Assembly: GCA_020631105.1 (NCBI GenBank)
Contig: JAHDHW010000001.1
Coordinates: 82,170 to 146,169, forward strand
DNA length: 64,000 nt
Source: Saprospiraceae bacterium
GTDB taxonomy: Bacteria; Bacteroidota; Bacteroidia; Chitinophagales; Saprospiraceae
Direction of reading: 5' to 3'
The notes beneath the pieces are model-generated. The model did no database searches. It was not told the origin of the DNA and worked only from the letters and a program-made list of their open reading frames with translations. Shown here in pieces: positions 45,668-54,566 of this stretch; within the stretch, counting starts at the first letter, position 1; each line of letters starts with the position of its first letter. Both the position numbers and the translations under genes were made by a program.

Positions 45668-46351
45668 CTAGTGCTCGTCTTTCAATATGTCAGGAAACTT
45701 TGCCTGAAACCGTTTGAGTCGAGGGATAGATACGTTTCGGATGTATGGGTTATTAGGGTGAAGTCTCTCATAGTTTTGGTGATAGTCTTCCCCTATCCAA
45801 AACTTTTGAAAAGGCATTACTTCTGCGGCAACTTTTTGCGGAGCTAACTCCTTGTTCAGCGCTGATATCTTTTCGTCGATAATTTTCTTTTGCGCTTCAT
45901 TCTGATAAAAAATGATCGAACGGTATTGAGAGCCACGGTCTGGTCCTTGGCCATTTACCTGCGTTATATTTTGTGAACCAAAGTAAACATCCACTAAAGT
46001 AGCGAAGTCCACTACGCTCGGGTCATAGATAATTTCAACCGCTTCGGCGTGGCCGGTTCTCCCTGTATTTGAAGCTTCATAAGTTGGATTCTTAGTATGC
46101 CCTCCAGCATAACCGGAAATGGATTCTTGTACTCCTTTTACACTCTCATACACTGCTTCGACACACCAAAAACACCCTGAGGCGAAATACGCTTTTTCCA
46201 AACCATCTTTCGTGGGTTTAACTTCTACGGGTTCGGCGGTGTAAAGTGCCGCTTGCTTTGCACTGGCAGAATTATCCGCACCATCGGAAGTTTGACAGGC
46301 GGCAAAGCTGATCGCCATAAAAGATACAAGGATTAAATTTACAATTCTCAT
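45668..46351 (-). CDS. msrA: Peptide-methionine (S)-S-oxide reductase, predicted lipoprotein
   Basis: 227-residue methionine sulfoxide reductase A that repairs oxidised protein methionine. The catalytic C60 is in GCFWC, and GYAGGHTKNPTYE and HAEAVEIIYDP are family blocks. An N-terminal signal with lipobox FAAC (C19) predicts export and lipid anchoring, so it guards envelope proteins rather than cytosolic ones. MsrB is not fused or adjacent. Upstream lies a cytochrome c gene on the same strand. Confidence 0.95.
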   Translation of the reverse strand: MRIVNLILVSFMAISFAACQTSDGADNSASAKQAALYTAEPVEVKPTKDGLEKAYFASGCFWCVEAVYESVKGVQESISGYAGGHTKNPTYEASNTGRTGHAEAVEIIYDPSVVDFATLVDVYFGSQNITQVNGQGPDRGSQYRSIIFYQNEAQKKIIDEKISALNKELAPQKVAAEVMPFQKFWIGEDYHQNYERLHPNNPYIRNVSIPRLKRFQAKFPDILKDEH

Positions 46352-46415
46352 GATGAATAGATTTTTATTTATGAAACTACGTCTCTTCCGGAAAGTTCAT
46401 TGTACACCAGGTTTA

Positions 46416-46437
46416 AAATCCGACGGAGCTGTCGGGA
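46416..46437 (-). terminator. Terminator after cytochrome c gene
   Basis: On the minus strand CCGAC pairs with GTCGG (6-nt loop), followed by ATTTT. The stem is short but GC-rich. It is 39 bp after the stop codon. Confidence 0.45.
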
Positions 46438-46474
46438 CTAAGCTAATTGAATTTTAAATATAGAATTTATCCTT

Positions 46475-46936
46475 CTAGGAACTTGCCTCTTTAATATATG
46501 CCAATATAGCATCAATATCTTCATCCTCTAAATTAGGAAAAGCATTCATCTCTGTGGGTGCCCATTTACGATATAATTCAACCGCGTAGGTATCACCACT
46601 TTCCATTACAGCCCGAGAGTTTCTTATCCATTCATACAAAAGCCTTTCCCGGCCTTCCCATCGGTCTTCAAGACCTGCCAGAGCCGGGCCTGTCATCTGA
46701 TCGACCATGTTCTTATTATGACAAGCAGCACAATTACTCCTAAAGAGTTGTTTACCTTTTTTAGCCTGATCGGACCATTGAATAGTTGAAGCATGAGCTT
46801 GAGGAGTAAGTTGCACTTCATAGCTTTCAGCTAAGATATAGGCAGGAGAGTTATCGTATTTAGTATGTGCACAAAATGCTATAGTACAACCAATATCAAG
46901 TGCAATAAAGTAACAAAGGAATTTAAACAATTTCAT
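46475..46936 (-). CDS. Small cytochrome c
   Basis: 153-residue exported class I cytochrome c with one haem site C69-x-x-C72-H73 (CAACH) and probable axial Met in APTEMNAF. A signal peptide occupies the first 22 residues. The ATG at 46936 begins the signal peptide; in-frame codons upstream add no recognisable sequence. The partner oxidase or dehydrogenase is not adjacent. It lies between the divergent ftcD and the msrA gene. Confidence 0.82.
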   Translation of the reverse strand: MKLFKFLCYFIALDIGCTIAFCAHTKYDNSPAYILAESYEVQLTPQAHASTIQWSDQAKKGKQLFRSNCAACHNKNMVDQMTGPALAGLEDRWEGRERLLYEWIRNSRAVMESGDTYAVELYRKWAPTEMNAFPNLEDEDIDAILAYIKEASS

Positions 46937-47126
46937 ATCTCTGGATTTTGTTAAAAAATAGCGTAACGTATTATCCTGGATAACGACTGACAAAAAATTC
47001 AGGTTTTGTTAGGCCAATTGATTAGAATGGTTTTAAATTGAGCCGTGATCGGAACAGGATTACTTATTATTTGTACCAACTTGCTTTAGGATAGCTTATC
47101 CTTAAGCTCTAACCAAGAAAATAACC

Positions 47127-48812
47127 ATGGGCAAACCACTCATTGAATGCGTCCCTAATTTTAGTGAAGGCCGAGATCCGGCTATCTTACAACAAATCAC
47201 TAATCAGATAGAAAGTGTTGATGGCGTCAAGCTACTTGATGTCGATCCCGGCAAAGCCACCAATCGTACGGTTGTCACCTTCGTCGGGCACCCTGAAGCA
47301 GTCGTTCGGGCTGCCTTCCTGGCGATTAAGAAAGCGAGCGAGATTATCGACATGTCGAAGCATAAAGGAGAACACCCTAGAATGGGGGCTACTGATGTCT
47401 GTCCGTTGATTCCAATCGCAAACATCTCCATGGAAGAGGTCGTAAAGTATGCTCATCAGCTTGGTGAGATGGTCGGTAGAGAGTTAGATATTCCGATTTA
47501 CATGTACGAATCTGCATCTACCAAACCTGAGTGGAAAAACCTGGCTACGATTCGTTCGGGTGAGTATGAAGCCTTGCCTGAAAAACTAGCTAAACCCGAA
47601 TGGAAGCCGGATTATGGAGCTGCACGTTTTAATCCCAAAGCTGGTGCAACTGCCATTGGTGCCAGAGATTTTCTAATTGCTTATAACGTAAATCTAAATA
47701 CTACCTCGGTCAGAAGGGCAAATTCTGTAGCCTTTGACGTTCGCGAACAGGGAAGGGTAAAAAGAGAAGGCAATCCGATTACAGGCAAAGTCGTAAGGGA
47801 TGAAAATGGCGAGGCTTTGCGTATTCCTGGGGCTTGTAAATCGGTAAAAGGCATCGGTTGGTACATCGAAGAATATGGTGTTGCTCAAATATCAATGAAC
47901 CTTACCAATATTAAAGTATCTCCATTACATGTGGTATTCGAGGAATGTGTCAAGAGTGCCCATAGTCGTGGTTTGAGGGTAACAGGCTCTGAACTAGTTG
48001 GCCTGGTCCCCTTACAAGTAATCCTTGATACCGGAAAGTACTTCCTGGAGAAGCAACAACGGTCTATTGGGGTTTCGGAAGAAGAGATTATAAAAATCGC
48101 TGTCAAGTCTCTGGGGCTTGACGAATTAGGTCCGTTTGATCCACACAAAAAGATCATAGAATATCAGCTTGAAGATATTAATGCGGCACCATTATTGAAA
48201 ATGAATCTTAGAGGTTTCGCTGACGAAACAGCCGCTGAAAGCCCGGCACCCGGGGGAGGTTCAATCTCTGCTTATGTCGGGGCATTAGGTATCTCTTTAG
48301 CTACAATGGTAGCTAATCTGTCAGCACACAAACGAGGATGGGATGACCGATGGCAGGAGTTTTCAGAGTGGGCAGCAAAAGGGCAGTCTTTAAAAGACGC
48401 TCTACTGAAGCTTGTAGATGAAGATACTAATGCATTTAATGCAATCATTGCTGCAGTCAGGTTACCAAAAGGTAATGACGCTGAAAAAGCTGAAAGGCAT
48501 CGCGCCATGCAAGCTGCTACCAAATTGGCCATCGAAGTCCCCTTCAATGTGATGAAACTTGCTTTGGAATCCATGACTACCATTAAAGCAATGGCGGAAA
48601 TTGGAAATCCAAACTCAATAAGTGATGCTGGTGTCGGTGCATTATGTGCAAGAACAGCTGTTCACGGTGCTTTCCTTAATGTAAAAATTAATAGTGGCGA
48701 TCTCGAAGATCAAGACTATGTAAAGCAAGTACTTGAAGAGGGAGCTGCGATGACCGACCAAGCGGATAACCTGGAAAAAGAAATATTAGCCTTGGTGCAA
48801 TCTAAAATGTGA
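47127..48812 (+). CDS. ftcD: Bifunctional glutamate formimidoyltransferase / formimidoyltetrahydrofolate cyclodeaminase
   Basis: 561-residue fusion of two enzymes of histidine breakdown. Residues 1-330 are the formiminotransferase (CVPNFSEGRD, HPRMGATDVCPLIP, ARDFLIAYNVNLNT), and residues 350-561 the cyclodeaminase (APGGGSISAYVGALGISLATMVANL, RHRAMQAATKLAIEVP). The first moves the formimino group to tetrahydrofolate and the second releases ammonia. The fusion is known in animals and in Bacteroidota. No other hut gene is in the window. It is followed 30 bp later by a secreted protein gene of unknown role. Confidence 0.95.
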   Translation: MGKPLIECVPNFSEGRDPAILQQITNQIESVDGVKLLDVDPGKATNRTVVTFVGHPEAVVRAAFLAIKKASEIIDMSKHKGEHPRMGATDVCPLIPIANISMEEVVKYAHQLGEMVGRELDIPIYMYESASTKPEWKNLATIRSGEYEALPEKLAKPEWKPDYGAARFNPKAGATAIGARDFLIAYNVNLNTTSVRRANSVAFDVREQGRVKREGNPITGKVVRDENGEALRIPGACKSVKGIGWYIEEYGVAQISMNLTNIKVSPLHVVFEECVKSAHSRGLRVTGSELVGLVPLQVILDTGKYFLEKQQRSIGVSEEEIIKIAVKSLGLDELGPFDPHKKIIEYQLEDINAAPLLKMNLRGFADETAAESPAPGGGSISAYVGALGISLATMVANLSAHKRGWDDRWQEFSEWAAKGQSLKDALLKLVDEDTNAFNAIIAAVRLPKGNDAEKAERHRAMQAATKLAIEVPFNVMKLALESMTTIKAMAEIGNPNSISDAGVGALCARTAVHGAFLNVKINSGDLEDQDYVKQVLEEGAAMTDQADNLEKEILALVQSKM

Positions 48813-48842
48813 TAGACATCGGGGCAGTAAACTATTGTCCCT

Positions 48843-49946
48843 ATGAAGAAAACGCATTTACTATTTGTACTTTTCATTACTTCCTTAAGCCTAAGCTTTG
48901 CACAGGAAGATTATACCTATATTTCTGATCGACGTTTTTTCCTACCAAGTGATCTCATTGGCTATGATTTTAGGCCAAACCATATGGAGGTGCCCAACGA
49001 ATATGATTCAGAGATTGACCCCGGAGAGTATTCTTTTGGAATCAGCAGTAGTAATTTATATGTTGAAGGAGAAGACATCCGAGGGGTGTATAGTGTCAAC
49101 AATATTAATCCAACGGAATACGGTTACAAGCTTTTATTGATGAATGCCCGGGATCCCAGAATTCAGGGTCACCTTAAAGTCATCCTCAATCGAAAGGCGC
49201 AGGTAGAAGCTTTGGTTTTCAAAAAATCAAAAAATGATCCGGAGATTATATTTTTCCAATCTTTTATCCCAGAAAATTTACAAGCCCAAGAAGCAGAATA
49301 TTTCACTGACAACTTTGAAGTTTCTATGGCGGAGCCAGATAGTGTCTGGGGAATGCAATTGACCCCTTTCATGCGGGTACACCACGACCAGGGAGGTGTG
49401 CAAGAACGTTTACAGGAGAGCGATAGCACAAGCTTGGAATTTATCGAGAAGGTGACGATCATCGAAAAAAAGAAAAAGAAAAAACGCAAGAAAAATAAAC
49501 GCGGAGCTGAAGAGGAAGAAGAGGAAGAGTTGAATGAGGAGTCAGAAATGCAAGAAGAAATTACGGTAGAAGAGATAGAAGTTGAAACCGCACCCGCAGT
49601 AGATCCCGGTGCCATGCCACCAGTCGAAAGTGCTGAAAGTGTAGAAGCGGCTATTGAAGAGGATCAGGAAGAAGTAGTTAAGGTAAAAATCATCAAAGAA
49701 TACTTTCTCAAACTAAGAACCATTGCAACATTTGACGACGGAACAGTTGAGGACATTGTCGATGAAATCCCGATTAAAGAAAAATTTACCCTCTACGAAA
49801 CCAATAGCAAGGACCCAACGATTCCACCTTTCGAACTAGAAGTTAGCCCCAAAAAGGGCGATCCAATCATGATCAGACTAAACAAGGATCAGTCCGTCAG
49901 CAGCATCTATGTTAAAGGAAAAGAGTACCTGATGCGTGGACATTAA
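48843..49946 (+). CDS. Secreted protein of unknown function with basic/acidic charge blocks
   Basis: 367-residue protein with an N-terminal signal peptide (cleaved after SFAQ). I do not recognise a family. Two structured-looking halves (residues 22-210 and 280-367) flank a linker with a run of Lys/Arg (about residues 212-222) directly followed by a run of Glu (EEEEEE, 224-231) and many acidic or proline residues up to about 275. Such linkers are disordered. It lies 30 bp after ftcD and its stop overlaps the convergent barrel gene's stop. Function not assigned. Confidence 0.75.
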   Translation: MKKTHLLFVLFITSLSLSFAQEDYTYISDRRFFLPSDLIGYDFRPNHMEVPNEYDSEIDPGEYSFGISSSNLYVEGEDIRGVYSVNNINPTEYGYKLLLMNARDPRIQGHLKVILNRKAQVEALVFKKSKNDPEIIFFQSFIPENLQAQEAEYFTDNFEVSMAEPDSVWGMQLTPFMRVHHDQGGVQERLQESDSTSLEFIEKVTIIEKKKKKKRKKNKRGAEEEEEEELNEESEMQEEITVEEIEVETAPAVDPGAMPPVESAESVEAAIEEDQEEVVKVKIIKEYFLKLRTIATFDDGTVEDIVDEIPIKEKFTLYETNSKDPTIPPFELEVSPKKGDPIMIRLNKDQSVSSIYVKGKEYLMRGH

Positions 49947-50833
49947 AATGCGAATCCAACGCTAGCCATAAAGGTAAGGTTGGTATCCTTATCACTACGG
50001 GAAACATACTCAAGGCCGTTGATTTCAGTGCGACTGATGTCATAAAAATCGTTCGTTGCATCAGCCAGGCCATAGTTAACTGTTCCGCTGATGAATAGGC
50101 CACTGTTGATGTAGAAAGCCAACCCACCCGTTAAGCCAAAGTCCAATACATTATAAAAAGCACCATCTTTTTCCGGGTAATCCAGGTAATATGCTCCTAG
50201 TTGCTCAGGGATGGTAATCGAGCGAGAGTTATTCATCAAAGTATAGACTGCAGTATTCTCATCAATGATTGTATTAGCTGCAGCTTCATCACCATAGTAA
50301 TTGAAGTCCAAATCAAATCGCTGATTATCAATATCCGGAAATCCCGGAACTTCTCCAGTATAAGTATAAGATCCAACAGCTGAGGAACCTACTAAAAAAG
50401 AGACATCTATCCCACCATAAACTTCTAACTTATCCCCAATCTTATAATATGCCGTTAACGGAATATCGATGTAAGAATTGACGACTTCCAAAAAGAATTG
50501 ACGGCTTCCATTAGCAGACAGTATCCGAGTATTTTGATCGTCTGTAAAGATTTGAAATCCCTGCCCGTCATAGCCATATTTAACACCACGTTGGTTAAAT
50601 AATAACTCTCCTTTAAATCCAACTAAATCCGTCAATCGATAAATGAATGCTGCTCCAACATGAAATCCAGAGTTGTAATCAAAAGATTCAAGCGACGCGC
50701 CGTTAGCATCTAATTCAGAATCGGCTAATAGCGTAGAAAAATTAAGCCCCACTTTGAAGCCGTAAGCGAACTCTTGTGCGCTTAAGTTAAGTGTAGCAAA
50801 TAGCAGCAAAAAAGCAATTCCAAATCGATTCAT
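49943..50833 (-). CDS. Outer-membrane beta-barrel protein (PorT-like)
   Basis: 296-residue protein with a signal peptide (cleaved near LSAQE) and alternating-residue beta strands ending in phenylalanine (LTFMASVGFAF), the standard outer-membrane assembly signal. The opening FAYGFKVGLNFSTLLAD matches PorT-like/OmpW-style eight-stranded barrels of Bacteroidota. PorT proteins belong to the type IX secretion pathway, but many relatives do not, so a specific role is not claimed. It is convergent with the secreted protein gene. Confidence 0.8.
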   Translation of the reverse strand: MNRFGIAFLLLFATLNLSAQEFAYGFKVGLNFSTLLADSELDANGASLESFDYNSGFHVGAAFIYRLTDLVGFKGELLFNQRGVKYGYDGQGFQIFTDDQNTRILSANGSRQFFLEVVNSYIDIPLTAYYKIGDKLEVYGGIDVSFLVGSSAVGSYTYTGEVPGFPDIDNQRFDLDFNYYGDEAAANTIIDENTAVYTLMNNSRSITIPEQLGAYYLDYPEKDGAFYNVLDFGLTGGLAFYINSGLFISGTVNYGLADATNDFYDISRTEINGLEYVSRSDKDTNLTFMASVGFAF

Positions 50834-50890
50834 GTTAAATGGTTTTTAAGAATATTCAAAGTAGAATTAATGTACAAATTTAATTTTATA

Positions 50891-50935
50891 ACTGACCGAA
50901 GCGGTTTGCTTTTTAGGCAAACCACTTCGGTCAGT
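50891..50935. other. Large intergenic hairpin between barrel and GNAT genes
   Basis: ACTGACCGAAG and its complement (50891-50901 with 50925-50935), then GGTTTGC with GCAAACC (50903-50909 with 50917-50923), form an 18-bp stem with one mismatch and a 7-nt loop. It may terminate the GNAT gene read leftwards (stop 55 bp away), although only TATAAAAT, not a T run, follows on that strand. Confidence 0.5.
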
Positions 50936-50989
50936 ATAAACGAATTTGAGGTAAAGATAGTTTTTTTGACGCAGTCAGAAACCAGGATT

Positions 50990-51424
50990 TTAGCGGAGTT
51001 CTTTCCTCAAGAGTATTCTATTTTCTCCGATGTCCTCCCGTTCTTCGAAACCAACGATATTGAAACCATTCCGCAGGCCAAACAATAACATTGGTTTGAG
51101 TCGATTCCTTGTCTTAAACGTTACAGAGGTATACCCCTGCTGCCTTGCCCATTCTTCTTGTCGGTTTGCTAAGGTTTGTGCGACGCCTTTGCGACGCCAT
51201 TCCTTCCGAACGCCTCCCATCCAGCTGTAAAAGTATCCATCTCGCTCATAGCCCACTTTGAATCCCACCGGCTCTTCCCCTTCGTATGCAACGAGTATGT
51301 TATGAGGAACATTGGCCAAACGATTTTCGTACTCCAATGCTCCATGAGGGCTTACAAATTCGTCAATCTGGTTGGATAGCGCAACTACTTGTGCTATCGT
51401 ACCTTCTTTAATGTGGAGTTTCAT
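50990..51424 (-). CDS. GNAT family N-acetyltransferase
   Basis: 144-residue acetyl-CoA-dependent acetyltransferase. The cofactor-binding motif A appears as SWMGGVRKEWRRKGVAQTLANR and the C-terminal LFGLRNGFNIVGFEER fits the last GNAT strands. Substrate unknown. It is divergent from trmB, which lies 107 bp away, with no shared operon. Confidence 0.85.
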   Translation of the reverse strand: MKLHIKEGTIAQVVALSNQIDEFVSPHGALEYENRLANVPHNILVAYEGEEPVGFKVGYERDGYFYSWMGGVRKEWRRKGVAQTLANRQEEWARQQGYTSVTFKTRNRLKPMLLFGLRNGFNIVGFEEREDIGENRILLRKELR

Positions 51425-51502
51425 GCTTAAAAGGTTGTTTCTTAACTTTTTTATTTTTCGAAGTTGTTTGTGCCGGTTTACTCTTTGATCCTATATTTCT
51501 AT

Positions 51503-51510
51503 TACTTTTG
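51503..51510 (+). promoter_or_regulatory. trmB promoter -7 box
   Basis: TACTTTTG matches TAnnTTTG, 22 bp ahead of the trmB ATG. A TTTG at 51484-51487 is only 15 bp upstream, closer than the usual 19. Confidence 0.45.
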
Positions 51511-51531
51511 CGCCGGAAAAATACAATCAAA

Positions 51532-52224
51532 ATGGCAAAAAGGAATAAGCTACAGAAGTTTGCAGAGTTATCAACATTTCCTAATGTTTATCAAAACTAT
51601 GATCCAAAGGCTCCACAAATAGTGGATCATACTGCCCAGCCGGTAGAGATGAAAGGACAGTGGCATGCCAAGCATTTCAAAAACGATCATCCGCTTGTAC
51701 TGGAACTAGCTTGTGGAAAAGGAGAGTATACACTTGGGATGGCACAGAGCTATCCAGAAAAAAACTTCATGGGCCTTGACGTCAAAGGCAATCGTATCTG
51801 GAAGGGCGCATCTGCGGCACTCGAACAAAAACTAGATAATGTAGCTTTCTTTCGCACCCGAATCGAACAAATCGCTTTGTTCTTTGGCCCTGCCGAAGTA
51901 CAAGAAATCTGGATTACTTTTCCTGATCCATTTCTAAGAAAGAGTAAATCGAATCGACGCCTAACCTCTCCTTACTTCCTTAAGCAGTATCGGAATTTCT
52001 TACATCCAGAAGGGCTAGTAAACTTAAAAACGGACTCTCCGGAGCTTTACGAATTCACATTGGAGACTATTGCTGAAGATGAGCGCTGTACTATGATTTA
52101 CCATGAAGAGGACATCTACTCTAAGCCCCTTTACCGGCCAGAGTTAGAACTAAAAACGTATTACGAAGGCCTGCACCTGACAGAAGGTAAAACGATTAAG
52201 TTTGTCCAATTTAAAATCCAGTAA
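51532..52224 (+). CDS. trmB: tRNA (guanine-N7-)-methyltransferase
   Basis: 230-residue SAM-dependent enzyme that methylates G46 in the variable loop of tRNA. SAM-binding LELACGKGEYTLGMA, the substrate motif WITFPDPFLRKSKSNRRL (PDP...K...RR) and NLKTDSPELYEFTLE are typical TrmB. The ATG at 51532 fits the family; a TTG eight codons earlier lies inside the promoter region. Cytosolic housekeeping gene. It converges with thiL after 20 bp. Confidence 0.94.
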   Translation: MAKRNKLQKFAELSTFPNVYQNYDPKAPQIVDHTAQPVEMKGQWHAKHFKNDHPLVLELACGKGEYTLGMAQSYPEKNFMGLDVKGNRIWKGASAALEQKLDNVAFFRTRIEQIALFFGPAEVQEIWITFPDPFLRKSKSNRRLTSPYFLKQYRNFLHPEGLVNLKTDSPELYEFTLETIAEDERCTMIYHEEDIYSKPLYRPELELKTYYEGLHLTEGKTIKFVQFKIQ

Positions 52225-52244
52225 AGACGAGTACTTATAACAAA

Positions 52245-53291
52245 CTAGTCATTTCCAAAATGCGTCCACCCTTGTGCTTTTATCGGGTGGATGTTTCCAC
52301 CTTTTGTATGTAGCTTTATTCCGTCCTTTGCTTCGATTATCTCTCCGGCCATATAGATTCCCGGCAAGTATTTTACCTTTTCGACATCCTTTGGATCAAT
52401 AGTGAAAAGTAATTCATAATCCTCTCCACCAGAAAGCGCACAGGTTATTGGATCCATCTTAAACTTGATCGCCATCATTTCAGATTCTTGTTTGATCGGT
52501 ACACCACTTTCTTCCAGCCATGCCCCAACACCTGATTCTTTACAGATATGGAATAACTCAGAAGCTAGCCCGTCTGAAATATCAATCATGGCTGTTGGTA
52601 CCAGCCCTGCCTTTTCAAATCGCTCGATGACATCGAGACGAGGTTCTGGTTTGAGTTGGCGACCTACTAAATAATCCTGGCCTTCCAAATCTGGTTGTAC
52701 TCCAGGATTAGAAAGATAGATTTGTTTCTCTCGTTCCAAAATTTGCAAGCCAAGATATGCACCTCCCAAATCACCGGTTATACAAATAATATCACCTACT
52801 TTAGCGCCGCTACGATAAGCAATCTTTCCTTTTACACCCTGCCCGATTGCGGTTGTATTAATAAATAATCCTTTTGGAGATGACGTGGTATCTCCTCCGA
52901 TCAGATCTACATTATATCGTTTGCATGCAGCATGTACCCCTTCATAAAACTCTTCCATTGCTTCTACGGAGAACCGATTGGAAAATGCCACACTCATCGT
53001 TACTTGTCGGGGTATCGCATTCATTGAGCAGATATCCGAAAGACTAACTACAACGGACTTATAGCCCAAGTGCTTTAAAGGAGTATACATTAGATCAAAG
53101 TGAATCCCTTCGACCAAAGAATCTGTAGAGACTACCGTTAAGTAATCTCCATTTTCAATAACTGCAGCGTCATCTCCGATTCCCTTAATGCTAGAAGCGT
53201 TTTTCGGCGGATGATCTTTAGTTAAGTGTTCGATTAAGCCAAACTCTCCTAATTCATTAACATCCGTTCGATTTGTATAATCGTTTGCCAT
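52245..53291 (-). CDS. thiL: Thiamine-monophosphate kinase
   Basis: 348-residue enzyme phosphorylating thiamine monophosphate to thiamine diphosphate, the last step of cofactor synthesis. The PurM-like fold shows GIGDDAAVI with metal-binding Asp, STDSLVEGIHFDL, SLSDICSMNAIPRQ, ITGDLGGAYLGL and ALSGGEDYELLFTID. Length is usual for the longer Bacteroidota form. No thiamine operon surrounds it. It is 69 bp ahead of no regulated partner, and a pseudouridine synthase lies upstream on the same strand. Confidence 0.93.
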   Translation of the reverse strand: MANDYTNRTDVNELGEFGLIEHLTKDHPPKNASSIKGIGDDAAVIENGDYLTVVSTDSLVEGIHFDLMYTPLKHLGYKSVVVSLSDICSMNAIPRQVTMSVAFSNRFSVEAMEEFYEGVHAACKRYNVDLIGGDTTSSPKGLFINTTAIGQGVKGKIAYRSGAKVGDIICITGDLGGAYLGLQILEREKQIYLSNPGVQPDLEGQDYLVGRQLKPEPRLDVIERFEKAGLVPTAMIDISDGLASELFHICKESGVGAWLEESGVPIKQESEMMAIKFKMDPITCALSGGEDYELLFTIDPKDVEKVKYLPGIYMAGEIIEAKDGIKLHTKGGNIHPIKAQGWTHFGND

Positions 53292-53360
53292 TTTATATTA
53301 AATTTTTGCTGAAAACTACAGCTTATTTTAGTTTTATATACATCCGAAAAACCTAAAGGT

Positions 53361-54026
53361 TTATTCTTCGGAGAGTTCAAAAGCCTGCCAGATTGGTTCT
53401 TCCGGTACAGGCGCGGTTAAAGTCTCCATATCTCCGGATACCGGATGTTGAAATCGTAACTTCCAGGCGTGTAACTGAATAGAGCGATCTTTATTTCCAC
53501 GACGAGCTCCGTATTTAACATCGCCCTTTATCGGGCTTCCGATAGCTGCAAGCTGCGCTCGAATTTGGTGATGTCTCCCTGTGAGCAGTTTTATTTCAAG
53601 CAAAGTATAGTTATCGCTTTGACCGATTGTCCGGTAAGAAAGTTCAGCTCGTTTGCCCGTCTCTCCTGGTTCTTCTTTTGCGATTGACTTATTTTTTCGA
53701 GCATCTTTATAGGTGTAGTGTACTAGCGTCCCTTCCCCGGGGATCGGCGCTTGTTTGACTACTGCGAGATAAACTTTTTCAATCGCCCGATCCTTAAACT
53801 GTTGGTTCAGCGCAGCGAGGGCTTTCTTATTTTTTGCTAATAGAATTACTCCGCTTGCAGGCCGATCCAGGCGATGGATAAGATGCAAAGTTGATTTGGT
53901 ATAAATCTCAGCAAGATCAACCAATGTTTTCTCTTCTGTTTTATCAGGTTGCACTCCTATTCCCGCAGGTTTATTCAATGCAATCAACTGATTGTTTTTG
54001 TACAAGACTAGTTTGCCTATATCCAT
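53361..54026 (-). CDS. RluA-family RNA pseudouridine synthase
   Basis: 221-residue RluA-type pseudouridine synthase without an S4 domain. The catalytic aspartate is D54 in IHRLDRPASGVILLAK; GRHHQIRAQLAAIGSPIKGD is the second family motif. Target (rRNA or tRNA site) is not assignable. It lies 16 bp downstream of the DUF4834 mini-gene, so the two probably share a transcript. Confidence 0.92.
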   Translation of the reverse strand: MDIGKLVLYKNNQLIALNKPAGIGVQPDKTEEKTLVDLAEIYTKSTLHLIHRLDRPASGVILLAKNKKALAALNQQFKDRAIEKVYLAVVKQAPIPGEGTLVHYTYKDARKNKSIAKEEPGETGKRAELSYRTIGQSDNYTLLEIKLLTGRHHQIRAQLAAIGSPIKGDVKYGARRGNKDRSIQLHAWKLRFQHPVSGDMETLTAPVPEEPIWQAFELSEE

Positions 54027-54042
54027 TTGTTCTTTTTTCTAC

Positions 54043-54201
54043 TTAATCTACTTCTTCGTAATCTACGAACTCACCATCATCATTATGCCCCTGATCATTG
54101 ATCTTAGCATCATCTTGAGCGCCTGGTATTTTGAATTGCCCGACAAACCGAGTGTACAGATAGTAAAGTCCGCCACCGATGATCAAAATTTTTAAAAGCA
54201 T
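54043..54201 (-). CDS. DUF4834-like small membrane protein
   Basis: 52-residue protein read from the ATG at 54201. A hydrophobic N-terminal helix (LKILIIGGGLYYLYTRFVG) is followed by a polar acidic tail ending EFVDYEEVD. This is the pattern of the short Bacteroidota DUF4834 family, in which tails end in VDYEEI-like motifs. It is 16 bp upstream of the pseudouridine synthase. Function unknown. Confidence 0.75.
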   Translation of the reverse strand: MLLKILIIGGGLYYLYTRFVGQFKIPGAQDDAKINDQGHNDDGEFVDYEEVD

Positions 54202-54215
54202 GTTCGATTTTTTTG

Positions 54216-54223
54216 CAAAGGTA
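54216..54223 (-). promoter_or_regulatory. DUF4834/pseudouridine synthase promoter -7 box
   Basis: TACCTTTG on the minus strand matches TAnnTTTG, 14 bp ahead of the DUF4834 start. No -33 TTTG at the normal spacing. Confidence 0.45.
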
Positions 54224-54566
54224 ATAGACTTTAGCGGGATATTTTACTGCATCGATGCTTCCTCCAAAGGAATCGACCAATAAGCCCACATTACAAAACA
54301 TTTGAGAAGCATCTACCGTATATATCCTTTTTTAAAGAAGAAATATCTTTTTATCAAAAAAAGTCATAAGATATTGATAATAAGCTACTTACAATTAATT
54401 CGATTTTATACCGGCCTGAATTGAACGAAATAATCAGAACGGTGTATCTTTTGCCAGACTCTAAATCTCAATATTTAGTGTTAAATCTTTGACAAAGTGC
54501 TTTTTAGGGACAAAAGCCAGTCTCTTTTCTGACGCTTTTAAGGGATGCTTCGCATTCTCTCTGAGA

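Noticed and set aside
49169..49615. 148-codon frame opposite the charge-block protein
   Set aside because: It is the antisense of the Lys/Glu-rich codons and reads as serine- and phenylalanine-rich low complexity.
51508..51531. TTG start for TrmB
   Set aside because: The TTG is part of the TACTTTTG promoter box; the ATG at 51532 fits the family.
54110..54301. 63-codon leftward frame near DUF4834
   Set aside because: It overlaps the DUF4834 gene in another frame and has no recognisable sequence.
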